9,359 nucleotides of DNA, taken from assembly GCA_027311485.1 (NCBI GenBank), contig DAICYU010000061.1, positions 1 to 9,359 on the forward strand, given 5' to 3'. Made by a program: the position numbers and the translations under genes. Below, piece by piece: positions 1 to 5,775 of the stretch (the stretch's first letter is position 1; each line of letters starts with the position of its first letter). This DNA comes from Acetobacteraceae bacterium. Lineage in GTDB: Bacteria; Pseudomonadota; Alphaproteobacteria; Acetobacterales; Acetobacteraceae. The notes under the pieces were generated by a model. It was not told where the DNA came from, ran no database searches, and saw only the letters and a program-made list of their open reading frames with translations.

Positions 1-964
1 TCATCCAGTGCGGCAGGGTAAAGGCGGACTGGCAATCGCCGATCCGCGCCTCGGCCTTGTCCGCCAGTTCCACCCAACGGTCGCCGGCGTCCACGCCATG
101 CCGTCCAAGCCGATACAGCATCGAGGCCGCGTTCTGCACATCGATATACAGATCCGGCGCGGCGCCGGTCAGCGGCGAGGCCATGTCGCGGAACCCGCTG
201 TCGTACAGCGCCAGCACGCGGGCGAAGTCGCCGAGTTCCAGGTGATACATCGCCTGATGCCACCAGAGATGGTGCTTCAGGTTGTTGCGGCCGTCCCAGC
301 CGCCCTGCAGGGAGCCGACCCAGGCAATGCCTTCATCGCGGCGTCCGGTCATTTCCAGCACATGCGCCACGGCGTGCTCGGCCCACAGGTCACCGGGGTC
401 GAGGCGGATCGCCTCCCGCCCGGCATATTCGGCTTCCAGGAAGTGGCCGGATTCCTCCAGCGCGAAGCAGCGGCAGGCCAGGATCGAGGCGAAGCCCGGC
501 AGCGACTCGCTCCAGTGCTTTTCCACCGCCATGACGGAACGGAGCATGGTGTCGGGGCGGCCGCACCAGAAATGCACGAAATGGGCGAGGCGGAACGCCA
601 GGATGTCATGCGGATGATCCTGCAGGATCTGATCCCAGACCGCGGCGGCGCGCTGCGGATCGCCTTCGATCCAGTGTTCCAGCGCCTGGGCGTGCGCGGC
701 TTCCCGCGTGGTGCCGCCGCATCGCCGAGCGGCCACGAGGGCGGCGCGGGCGGCGTCGACGGCGTCGGCGCGGAACCCCATCATCAGGGTGTAGCCGGTC
801 AGGCTGTGTGCAAGCCCGAATTCCGGGTCGGCGGCAAGCAGGGCCTTGACCCGCGCGGCCATGTCGGCGCGATAGCCCAGGTAGCCGTCAACCGCATGAT
901 CGTACGCCGCCGCGGCTTCCGGCGACGCAGTGGTCAGGGTCAGACCTCGACAATCCTTAAGCAT
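1..964 (-). CDS. Tetratricopeptide repeat protein, TTC38 family (3' end cut by window)
   Basis: The reading frame is open from the ATG at 964 to the left edge, giving 321 residues without a stop; the C-terminus lies outside. The purine-rich GGGAGGAA sits just upstream of the ATG. The protein is helical and repeat-like. Residues about 30-110 hold helix pairs of TPR type. Residues 192-215 (around LWAEHAVAHVLEMTGRRDEG) carry the tryptophan/histidine-rich signature I associate with bacterial relatives of tetratricopeptide repeat protein 38, followed by a second conserved block around HHLWWHQAMYHLELGDF (residues 231-247). No signal peptide or membrane segment is visible, so it is probably cytosolic. 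The biochemical role of the family is not established; TPR proteins usually serve as protein-binding scaffolds. It lies 47 bases downstream of the rlpA-like gene on the same strand with no obvious terminator between, so cotranscription is likely. I am sure of the gene and fairly sure of the family. Confidence 0.88.
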   Translation of the reverse strand, partial: MLKDCRGLTLTTASPEAAAAYDHAVDGYLGYRADMAARVKALLAADPEFGLAHSLTGYTLMMGFRADAVDAARAALVAARRCGGTTREAAHAQALEHWIEGDPQRAAAVWDQILQDHPHDILAFRLAHFVHFWCGRPDTMLRSVMAVEKHWSESLPGFASILACRCFALEESGHFLEAEYAGREAIRLDPGDLWAEHAVAHVLEMTGRRDEGIAWVGSLQGGWDGRNNLKHHLWWHQAMYHLELGDFARVLALYDSGFRDMASPLTGAAPDLYIDVQNAASMLYRLGRHGVDAGDRWVELADKAEARIGDCQSAFTLPHWM

Positions 965-1011
965 TGGCGTTCCTCCCGCCCGACCGCATAGCACGGTTTG
1001 GCGGGACATGT

Positions 1012-1476
1012 TCAGGTCGGCGTGAGCGTGACCTCGGCCAGGCCGCGGCGGATCATGCCCAGCTCACGCGCGGCGGCGAGCGAGAGATCGACGATGCGGG
1101 TGTTCGAGGGCAGCCGGTCGGTAATGACGACGATGACGGACTTGCCCGTGTCGGCGCGGGTGACCTTCACCCGTGTGCCGAAGGGCAGCCAGGGATGCGC
1201 GGCCGTCAGCTCCTGCTGGTCGAAGCGGCGCCCGCTGGCCGTCGGCCGCCCCTGGTGCGCCGGGCCGTAATAAGATGCAACACCGGTCTGCTGCAGCCAG
1301 GGCGACGAACTGTCCCTGGCCGTCGGCCTGACCCGTGTATGGGATACCCGGTTATGCTTGGCGTAGGCGGTGTGATGCTTTGTGTAAGCGGTGTGATGCC
1401 TGGCGTAGGCGGTTTGAGGAGCCAGGGAAAGAATGGCGGAGGCCGCAACACAGGCGGCAGCAAAATATTGTTTCAT
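1012..1476 (-). CDS. RlpA-like double-psi beta-barrel protein, secreted
   Basis: A 154-residue protein of the septal ring lytic transglycosylase RlpA family, which in Pseudomonas cleaves peptidoglycan strands lacking stem peptides. I chose the ATG at 1476 over the TTG just upstream because GTGAGG (1481-1486) is correctly spaced from the ATG. Residues 1-25 look like a type I signal peptide ending AYA; there is no convincing lipobox, so unlike classical RlpA it is probably not a lipoprotein. Residues 22-41 are a His/Lys/Tyr-rich seven-residue repeat. The double-psi barrel runs from about 65 to 152 with GVASYYGP, TASG, AAHPWLPFGTRVKV and RIVDLS motifs. Counting from P. aeruginosa RlpA as I remember it (E120, D123, H131, D157), the matching positions here are R83, D86, H94 and D120, so the glutamate is replaced by arginine. 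There is no C-terminal SPOR domain. Family is certain; enzymatic activity is uncertain. Confidence 0.9.
   Translation of the reverse strand: MKQYFAAACVAASAILSLAPQTAYARHHTAYTKHHTAYAKHNRVSHTRVRPTARDSSSPWLQQTGVASYYGPAHQGRPTASGRRFDQQELTAAHPWLPFGTRVKVTRADTGKSVIVVITDRLPSNTRIVDLSLAAARELGMIRRGLAEVTLTPT
1354..1416 (-). repeat. Three 21-bp tandem repeats inside the rlpA-like gene
   Basis: Three consecutive 21-base units (1354-1374, 1375-1395, 1396-1416) differ at only a few positions. On the coding strand they read as QTAYARH, HTAYTKH and HTAYAKH. The first unit contains the predicted signal peptidase site, so the mature protein would begin with the basic, histidine-rich repeats. Length variation by slippage is possible. 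Confidence 0.85.
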
Positions 1477-1499
1477 CAAGCCTCACTGGACTAAAGGCA

Positions 1500-1527
1500 A
1501 ACGGTTATCGGAAGCGATATAACCGTT
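1500..1527. repeat. Inverted repeat upstream of the rlpA-like gene
   Basis: Perfect 9-base arms AACGGTTAT (1500-1508) and ATAACCGTT (1519-1527) are separated by 10 bases. The element lies 23 bases upstream of the rlpA-like ATG and 13 bases before its ribosome binding site. It could be an operator or an RNA hairpin in the leader. No T-run follows on either strand, so it is not a standard terminator. Confidence 0.7.
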
Positions 1528-1560
1528 GCGGTGACGATACAGGGCACAATAACGCCCCAT

Positions 1561-1586
1561 CGATGTGGTCAAAATAACCAACATCG
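1561..1586. repeat. Inverted repeat with one bulged base
   Basis: CGATGTGGT (1561-1569) pairs with ACC (1577-1579) and ACATCG (1581-1586), leaving A1580 unpaired and a 7-base loop. It is one of four hairpin-forming repeats in this intergenic region. Function is unknown. Confidence 0.55.
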
Positions 1587-1595
1587 TCTCAAAGG

Positions 1596-1617
1596 AATTC
1601 GCCAATTGAGGCGAATT
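1596..1617. repeat. Perfect 8-bp inverted repeat
   Basis: AATTCGCC (1596-1603) and GGCGAATT (1610-1617) are perfect reverse complements around a 6-base spacer. The right arm shares its last base with the next hairpin, so the two could form back-to-back stems or alternative structures. This layout could also suit binding of a dimeric regulator. Confidence 0.65.
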
Positions 1618-1640
1618 TGCGGCATTTTTTCGTGCCGCAA
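1617..1640. repeat. Perfect 8-bp inverted repeat with T/A-rich loop
   Basis: TTGCGGCA (1617-1624) and TGCCGCAA (1633-1640) are perfect reverse complements around TTTTTTCG. The T-run is in the loop, not after the stem, so this does not have the form of an intrinsic terminator in either direction. Confidence 0.65.
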
Positions 1641-1723
1641 GAGGGTGTTCCCCGTCCATAGACAGCAACATGCGCAGATTAGACTGTGATGACAACCCCG
1701 AGATTGTGTTTTTTTGTGAATGA

Positions 1724-1751
1724 TTGACGCAATCGATCACTCAACTACACT
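1724..1751 (+). promoter_or_regulatory. Candidate sigma-70 promoter for the TauE/SafE-family gene
   Basis: TTGACG (1724-1729) and TACACT (1746-1751) are separated by 16 bases and resemble -35 and -10 boxes. Transcription would begin near 1758, about 30 bases before the GTG start of the transporter gene. Prediction by eye only. Confidence 0.5.
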
Positions 1752-1790
1752 CAAAGCCGGATTAGCTGGGGCGGGATCGTTGTCGGATCA

Positions 1791-2531
1791 GTGATTTACA
1801 GCATTACTATCACAATGATTGGCGTGTTCGGCGCAGCGCTTCTGCGCGGCTTCACGGGTTTCGGTTTCGGGCTCGCGGCCGTGCCTTTGCTAAGCCTGAG
1901 TCTGCCACCCAGTGCCGTGGTGCCGCTTGTGGTGACCCTGCAGGTGGCGGTGGGCCTTTTCGGGTTGCGGCATGCGATAGGCGAATGTGACTGGCAGTCC
2001 GTTCGTCGTCTGTTCCCCGGCCTGCCGCTGGGCGTGCCGATCGGGCTGGCGGTCCTGACCATTCTGCCGGCCAATCCCGTGCGCCTGGTGATTGGCACGT
2101 TGATCGCCACGGCGGTCTGGCTGATCTATCGCGGCGTCAGCCTGCCGCCGAACCCGTCCCGGAAGGTCAGTTTCGCGGTGGGGCTGACATCCGGCATCAT
2201 CAGCGGCCTGGCATCCATGGGCGGGCCGCCGATTGTTGTGTATCTGCTGGCCGTCGGCCATAGCGCCGGCCGGATGCGGGCCACGGCGGTGGTGTATTTC
2301 ATGCTGGCGGGCCTGGTGTCGATGCTGCCGATGGCGGCGCGCGGCATGATCAACCAGCAGACGCTGCTGTGGACCGCGGCCTCGATTCCCGCGTTGCTGG
2401 GCGGCACCCGGCTTGGCAGCTGGGCCTTTTTCCGCTCCAAGCCGGCTCATCACCGGCTTGCTGCCTTGGTGTCGCTGTCGGTTCTGTCGGCGCTGCTGAT
2501 CGGCCGGGCCGCGCTGGGGTTCGGCGGCTAG
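1791..2531 (+). CDS. TauE/SafE family membrane transporter
   Basis: A 246-residue, almost wholly hydrophobic inner-membrane protein with about seven to eight predicted membrane segments. Two halves each carry a glycine-rich motif typical of the TauE/SafE (DUF81) family: LLRGFTGFGFGLAAVPLLSL near residues 18-37, and GIISGLASMGGPPIVVYLLA in the middle of the chain. Family members have been linked to export of sulfite, sulfoacetate and other small organic or sulfur anions; the substrate here cannot be read from the sequence. Length is typical. The GTG at 1791 is the longest start and has only a weak ribosome binding site; the in-frame ATG at 1815 would trim eight residues and still leave the first membrane segment largely intact. 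The gene stands alone, divergent from the rlpA-like gene and convergent with arfB, with no sulfur or taurine genes nearby to indicate a substrate. Confidence 0.88.
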   Translation: MIYSITITMIGVFGAALLRGFTGFGFGLAAVPLLSLSLPPSAVVPLVVTLQVAVGLFGLRHAIGECDWQSVRRLFPGLPLGVPIGLAVLTILPANPVRLVIGTLIATAVWLIYRGVSLPPNPSRKVSFAVGLTSGIISGLASMGGPPIVVYLLAVGHSAGRMRATAVVYFMLAGLVSMLPMAARGMINQQTLLWTAASIPALLGGTRLGSWAFFRSKPAHHRLAALVSLSVLSALLIGRAALGFGG

Positions 2532-2566
2532 CCCCTGCGTCTGCGGCCGGCGCCGGTGGATGGTTG

Positions 2567-2583
2567 CGCGATCGGCGATCGCG
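2567..2583. repeat. Small perfect hairpin between convergent genes
   Basis: CGCGATC (2567-2573) and GATCGCG (2577-2583) form a perfect 7-base stem with a 3-base loop between the stops of the transporter gene (2531) and arfB (2604). It lacks a T-run, so it is at most a weak transcription end signal. Confidence 0.4.
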
Positions 2584-2603
2584 TTCGCGGATGCGGTCCA
2601 GCC

Positions 2604-3009
2604 TTAATCCTGATCCAGGCTGGCGCCGCGGTCCCGCTTGGTGCGGCCGCGGTGCGCCTTTTCCTCAAGCCGCCGGCGCTTCGACCCCGCCGTCGGTTTG
2701 GTCGCCACCCGTCGCACCGGCCGGACGGTCGCCTGGCGTATCAGCGCCAGCATCGCCTGCAGCGCCTCAGCCCGGTTCCGATCCTGCGTGCGATGCTGCC
2801 GAGCGGTGATGACGATGTCGCCGTCCTGGGTCAGGCTCCAGCCTGGCGCGCACCGGCGGCGGCAGGCCAGCCCGGTCGAGGGAGAGCCGAAGCTGCACCG
2901 CCGTTTCAACCTTGTTGACGTTCTGCCCGCCGGGTCCCGAAGAACGGATAAAGGTCTCCTGCAGGGCCTTTTCGTCGATCGCCAGCGTCCTTGTGACCTG
3001 TATCAGCAC
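2604..3009 (-). pseudogene. arfB: Frameshifted arfB, peptidyl-tRNA hydrolase of ribosome rescue
   Basis: Intact ArfB (YaeJ) frees stalled ribosomes: its GGQ loop hydrolyses peptidyl-tRNA while a basic C-terminal tail enters the empty mRNA channel. From the GTG at 3009, with GGGGGA upstream, the frame reads LIQVTRTLAIDEKAL, then SSGPGGQNVNK (GGQ at residues 27-29) and on to VRARL at residue 57. It then leaves the family sequence and stops at 2767. The rest of the family, from GWSLTQDGDIVITARQHRTQ through a lysine/arginine-rich tail to a TAA at 2604-2606, continues in another frame from about 2843. Against remembered E. coli ArfB the gap is short by 17 bases. Adding 17 to the 406 bases present gives 140 residues plus stop, the E. 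coli length. The frame-1 product would be 80 residues and lack the tail, so it is probably inactive. An assembly error remains possible. No second rescue gene is visible here. Confidence 0.88.
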
Positions 3010-3055
3010 GCGAATCCCCCATCGGCCTGGCCCTGAACACGCGGCAACAGTTTGC

Positions 3056-3084
3056 TTGTCACGACGCCGGGGCTCAGGAATAGT
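3056..3084 (+). promoter_or_regulatory. Candidate promoter for the solute-binding protein gene
   Basis: TTGTCA (3056-3061) and AATAGT (3079-3084) are spaced by 17 bases, giving five and four matches to the -35 and -10 consensus. A second -10-like GATAAT at 3094-3099 lacks a good -35 partner. Either would give a short leader before the GTG at 3139. Confidence 0.4.
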
Positions 3085-3138
3085 CCAGTCAACGATAATA
3101 AGGCAGGCGCATTGTCTGCCATAAGGGGAGATCGCGTC

Positions 3139-4476
3139 GTGAATACATCCGTCACGCGGCGGCAAGCCTTACGCGCTGGTGCCACCGCCGCCGCCCTGCC
3201 GCTGGTCCATATCAGCACCGCCGGGGCGGCCGGGCGGCTGCGTCTGGCATTGTGGGACCATTGGGTGCCGGCCGGCAACGCGGCGATGACGAAGGTCGTG
3301 GATGCCTGGGCGCAGAAGAACAAGGTCCAGGTGGAGCTGGATTTCCTGACCGCGATCGGCAACAAGATCAATATCACCATGGCGGCCGAGGCGCAGGCCC
3401 GGACCGGGCACGACGTGTATGCCTTCGACATGTGGTCGGTGCACGAATATGCCGATCAGCTCGACCCGGTGGACGATATCATGCAGGCGTTCATCGCAAA
3501 GTACGGCAAGATCGGCCATGCCTATGAGTATCTGGGCGTCGCCGACGGGCACTGGCGCGCCGTGCCGGTGGCCTGGGGGTCCGCCCCGCTTTCGGCCTGC
3601 GCGCGGATCAGCATGCTGAAGCAATATGCCGGGATCGACGTCCAGGCCTGGTATCCGGACCATCCCGCAACGCCGGCCACCGCCGCGGACTGGACGTACG
3701 AGACGCAGTTGAAGATCGCCGAGGCATGCCACAAGGCCGGCCATCCGTTCGGCTTCGGCTGTGGCACGACGACGGATTCGAACCAGACCTGGGGTGCGAC
3801 ATTCGGGGCCTTCGGCGCCGACCTGGTGGACGCAAAGGGCAACATCACGGTCGATTCCGACAATGTCCGCGCGGCGCTGGAGTATGCCAGGCGGATGGCG
3901 CCGTTCCTGCCGAACGACACGGTCAGCTACGACGATGCCTCGAACAACCGCGCGCTGATCTCCGGCAAGGCGGCGATGGTGTGGAACCCGCCATCCGCCT
4001 GGGCGGTGGCCAAGCGCGACGCGCCGCAGATCGCGGCGGATTGCTGGACCTTTCCCAATCCGCGCGGGCCGAAGGGCCGGCTGGTGCCGATGCGCCCGTA
4101 CTTCTTCGGCCTGTGGTCGTTCGCCCAGAACAAGCCGGCCGCGCGCGACCTGCTGGCGTATCTGGGGGCGCGTGAGCAGATGGAGGCGCTGACCACCGCG
4201 GTGGATGGGTATGACATCCCGCCCTATCTCTCGATGTCGGACTTCAAGGTGTGGGAGATGGTGGGGCCGCCCAAGGGCACGGTGTACAACTACCCGATCC
4301 GTCCGTGGCATGACGCGGACTACTACATCACCGGGTCCTCCGGCCCGCCGGAGATCGGCGTGCAGGCGTGGAAACGGGGCCTGATCCCGACGATGGTTTC
4401 CAAGCTGGTGGCCGGGCAGTCGATCCAGCAGGCGATCGACTGGGCCAAGGATGAGCTGGAGGGCTTCCGGCGATAG
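3139..4476 (+). CDS. ABC transporter solute-binding protein (family 1 type), Tat-exported
   Basis: A 445-residue periplasmic binding protein. I chose the GTG at 3139 because AGGGGAG ends 8 bases upstream and because it places a twin-arginine signal at the N-terminus: TRRQAL (residues 6-11), a short hydrophobic stretch, and a likely cleavage site near residue 30. An in-frame ATG at 3052 would add 29 unlikely residues. After the signal, LRLALWDHWVPAGNAAM starts the first lobe of a family 1 extracellular solute-binding protein, the class that mostly binds sugars, oligosaccharides or polyols. The chain is rich in tryptophan and tyrosine, as in sugar-binding proteins (for example residues around 90-140 and 320-410). 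Length fits the family. No permease or ATPase gene lies within the window: arfB is upstream in the opposite direction and a glycan gene is downstream. It is therefore an orphan binding protein, and the ligand cannot be told from the sequence. Confidence 0.85.
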   Translation: MNTSVTRRQALRAGATAAALPLVHISTAGAAGRLRLALWDHWVPAGNAAMTKVVDAWAQKNKVQVELDFLTAIGNKINITMAAEAQARTGHDVYAFDMWSVHEYADQLDPVDDIMQAFIAKYGKIGHAYEYLGVADGHWRAVPVAWGSAPLSACARISMLKQYAGIDVQAWYPDHPATPATAADWTYETQLKIAEACHKAGHPFGFGCGTTTDSNQTWGATFGAFGADLVDAKGNITVDSDNVRAALEYARRMAPFLPNDTVSYDDASNNRALISGKAAMVWNPPSAWAVAKRDAPQIAADCWTFPNPRGPKGRLVPMRPYFFGLWSFAQNKPAARDLLAYLGAREQMEALTTAVDGYDIPPYLSMSDFKVWEMVGPPKGTVYNYPIRPWHDADYYITGSSGPPEIGVQAWKRGLIPTMVSKLVAGQSIQQAIDWAKDELEGFRR

Positions 4477-4478
4477 AG

Positions 4479-4524
4479 GGACTGGCCGGAAGGACAAAGT
4501 TATCGCCGGACTGGCCGGCGGGAC
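4479..4524 (+). repeat. 17-bp imperfect direct repeat
   Basis: Two copies of GGACTGGCCGGnnGGAC (4479-4495 and 4508-4524) match at 15 of 17 positions with a 29-base period, immediately after the solute-binding protein stop. Function is unknown; it may be a local duplication. Confidence 0.6.
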
Positions 4525-4548
4525 GATAAGGCGATAGACGGTCCCGCC
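4517..4548 (+). repeat. Hairpin between solute-binding protein and WecA-like genes
   Basis: GGCGGGAC (4517-4524) and GTCCCGCC (4541-4548) form a perfect 8-base GC-rich stem around 16 bases. No T-run follows. It might lower read-through from the solute-binding protein gene into the WecA-like gene, but this is inference. Confidence 0.4.
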
Positions 4549-4584
4549 CGTCAGGCGGATGACTCGCGTGACCCTCCGCGGGAC

Positions 4585-5685
4585 ATGGACCCAACGCCTG
4601 CCGGATTGCGCCACCGACCGGACCGTCTGATGACCCTTGCCGCCCTTGCCCGCCATCTGAGCTTTGCGTTCCTCCTGATGCTGCTGTCCGCCGCGGTGGT
4701 GCGGCTGATGATCGCGGCCCGGGTCATGGACACGCCCGAGGCGCGAAAGGCGCACAGCCGGCCGACGCCGAAGGGCGGCGGAGTCGGGATTGTGGTGACG
4801 TTCCTGGTCGGCATTGCCGTCCTGTACCGCTACGCCGCGTTCGCCCGCCTGGCCGATCCATATTTCCGCGGCGTGATCGAGGCGTCGGCGTCGATCGCGT
4901 TGGTGGCGTTCCTCGACGACATTTTCGACTGGCCGTTCACCGTCAAGCTGGGCACGCAGGTGCTGGCAGCGCTGGTCGCGGTCGGAACCGGCATTTATGT
5001 GCAGGATTTCCATATCCCGTATGTCGGTTCCCTGCCGCTGGGCTGGGGCGGCGCGGCGGCGTCACTGGTGTGGATCATCTTCACGACCAATGCGATGAAC
5101 TTCATCGACGGGCTGAACGGGCTGGCCAGCGGGGTTTCGCTGATCGCCTGCCTGTTCATCGTGTTCATCGCCGAACAGCACGGCGGCTGGTTCGCCTATG
5201 CCGCGGCCGGGCTGCTGGCGACCGGCGTTGCCGGATTCCTGCCGTTCAACTTTCCCCGCGCCCGCATTTTCATGGGTGATGTCGGCAGCCAGTTCTGCGG
5301 CTTCATGCTCGCTGTCCTGGCGATCGTCGCCAGCCGGTTCGACGGGGTGGAGCTTTCGTTCCTGCTGATGCCGATGCTGCTGTCGGGTGTGCTGTTCGAT
5401 GTGGCCTTCACCCTGGTCCGCCGCACCCTGGCCGGGGAGGCGGTGCTGAAGCCGCACCGGGGCCATCTTTACCAGGTCGCGCAGCGGTCCGGTGTGCCGG
5501 CGGTGACGGTCACGCTGGTGCACTGGGGTTTCGTGGCGTACGGCGGAGCCTGCTGCCTGATCTTCATCGCCGTGCCGTCGGCATACAAGCCGGGCGTGCC
5601 GCTGCTGACGATGGTTCCGCAAATGGCGTGGTGCGGCTTTGTCGCCGTGCGGGCGCAGGCGGCCGGTGTGCGGCACTGGGGTTAG
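4585..5685 (+). CDS. WecA/TagO-type undecaprenyl-phosphate sugar-1-phosphate transferase
   Basis: A polytopic inner-membrane enzyme of the MraY/WecA superfamily. Members move a sugar-1-phosphate (GlcNAc-1-P or a related sugar) from a UDP-sugar to undecaprenyl phosphate, the first step of lipid-linked surface glycans. Family motifs are present in order: RKAHSRPTPKGGG (residues 54-66), the metal-binding pair D111-D112 in FLDDIFDWP, NAMNFIDGLNGLA (169-181), IFMGDVGS (228-235) and the HRGHLYQ loop with H291 and H294. The PTPKGGG and HxxH forms point to WecA/TagO rather than MraY. About ten hydrophobic segments are visible and the 366-residue length is normal. The in-frame ATG at 4630 is an alternative start that removes 15 polar residues; neither start has a strong ribosome binding site. 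It lies 108 bases after the solute-binding protein gene and is convergent with a glycosyltransferase gene, which suggests a shared glycan pathway. The exact sugar is unknown. Confidence 0.9.
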   Translation: MDPTPAGLRHRPDRLMTLAALARHLSFAFLLMLLSAAVVRLMIAARVMDTPEARKAHSRPTPKGGGVGIVVTFLVGIAVLYRYAAFARLADPYFRGVIEASASIALVAFLDDIFDWPFTVKLGTQVLAALVAVGTGIYVQDFHIPYVGSLPLGWGGAAASLVWIIFTTNAMNFIDGLNGLASGVSLIACLFIVFIAEQHGGWFAYAAAGLLATGVAGFLPFNFPRARIFMGDVGSQFCGFMLAVLAIVASRFDGVELSFLLMPMLLSGVLFDVAFTLVRRTLAGEAVLKPHRGHLYQVAQRSGVPAVTVTLVHWGFVAYGGACCLIFIAVPSAYKPGVPLLTMVPQMAWCGFVAVRAQAAGVRHWG

Positions 5686-5708
5686 GCGAAGCCATCCGGC
5701 AAGCCCCC

Positions 5709-5730
5709 TCAAGCTCCCATCAAGCTCCCC
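5709..5730. repeat. 11-bp tandem repeat between convergent genes
   Basis: TCAAGCTCCCA (5709-5719) is followed directly by TCAAGCTCCCC (5720-5730), with ten of eleven bases equal. It sits in the 90-base gap between the stops of the WecA-like and glycosyltransferase genes, where I see no intrinsic terminator with a T-run. Confidence 0.6.
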
Positions 5731-5775
5731 TTGGCCGGCCGGTCTGCGCCAGGCCCGGGGAACCACCCGGCGGGA

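Larger units (their letters stand above)
1477..1790. other. Divergent intergenic region between rlpA-like gene and transporter gene
   Basis: This 314-base gap is visibly less GC-rich than the genes around it. It contains four inverted repeats (1500-1527, 1561-1586, 1596-1617, 1617-1640) and a candidate promoter for the plus-strand transporter (1724-1751). I could not identify a convincing promoter for the rlpA-like gene. If that promoter lies upstream of 1640 on the minus strand, all four repeats would be transcribed as a structured 5' leader. An 85-codon minus-strand frame crosses the region (1483-1740), but I do not accept it as a gene. Confidence 0.6.

Noticed and set aside
8..991. 327-codon open frame on the plus strand
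   Set aside because: It is antisense to the TTC38-type gene, which has convincing protein motifs and a good ribosome binding site; the plus-strand product looks like a GC-rich shadow.
1617..1640. Intrinsic terminator
   Set aside because: The T-run is in the loop of the hairpin and none follows the stem on either strand.
1483..1740. 85-codon minus-strand frame ending just before the rlpA-like gene
   Set aside because: It starts at GTG without a clear ribosome binding site, its third positions lack the strong G/C bias of nearby genes, it crosses all four inverted repeats and I recognise no family. A short leader peptide cannot be fully excluded.
2604..3009. Programmed ribosomal frameshifting as the explanation for split arfB
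   Set aside because: No slippery heptamer is visible at the junction. A simple frame change would still leave the protein about five residues short in a region where the family is continuous, so a deletion fits better.
3052..3138. N-terminal extension of the solute-binding protein from an ATG at 3052
   Set aside because: The extension would bury the twin-arginine signal 35 residues into the protein and overlaps the candidate promoter. The GTG at 3139 has a good ribosome binding site.
3169..5013. 614-codon open frame on the minus strand opposite the solute-binding protein and WecA-like genes
   Set aside because: It lies antisense to two genes with clear family motifs. Its product is rich in Arg, His, Gly and Asp with no recognisable domain, as expected of a shadow frame in GC-rich DNA.
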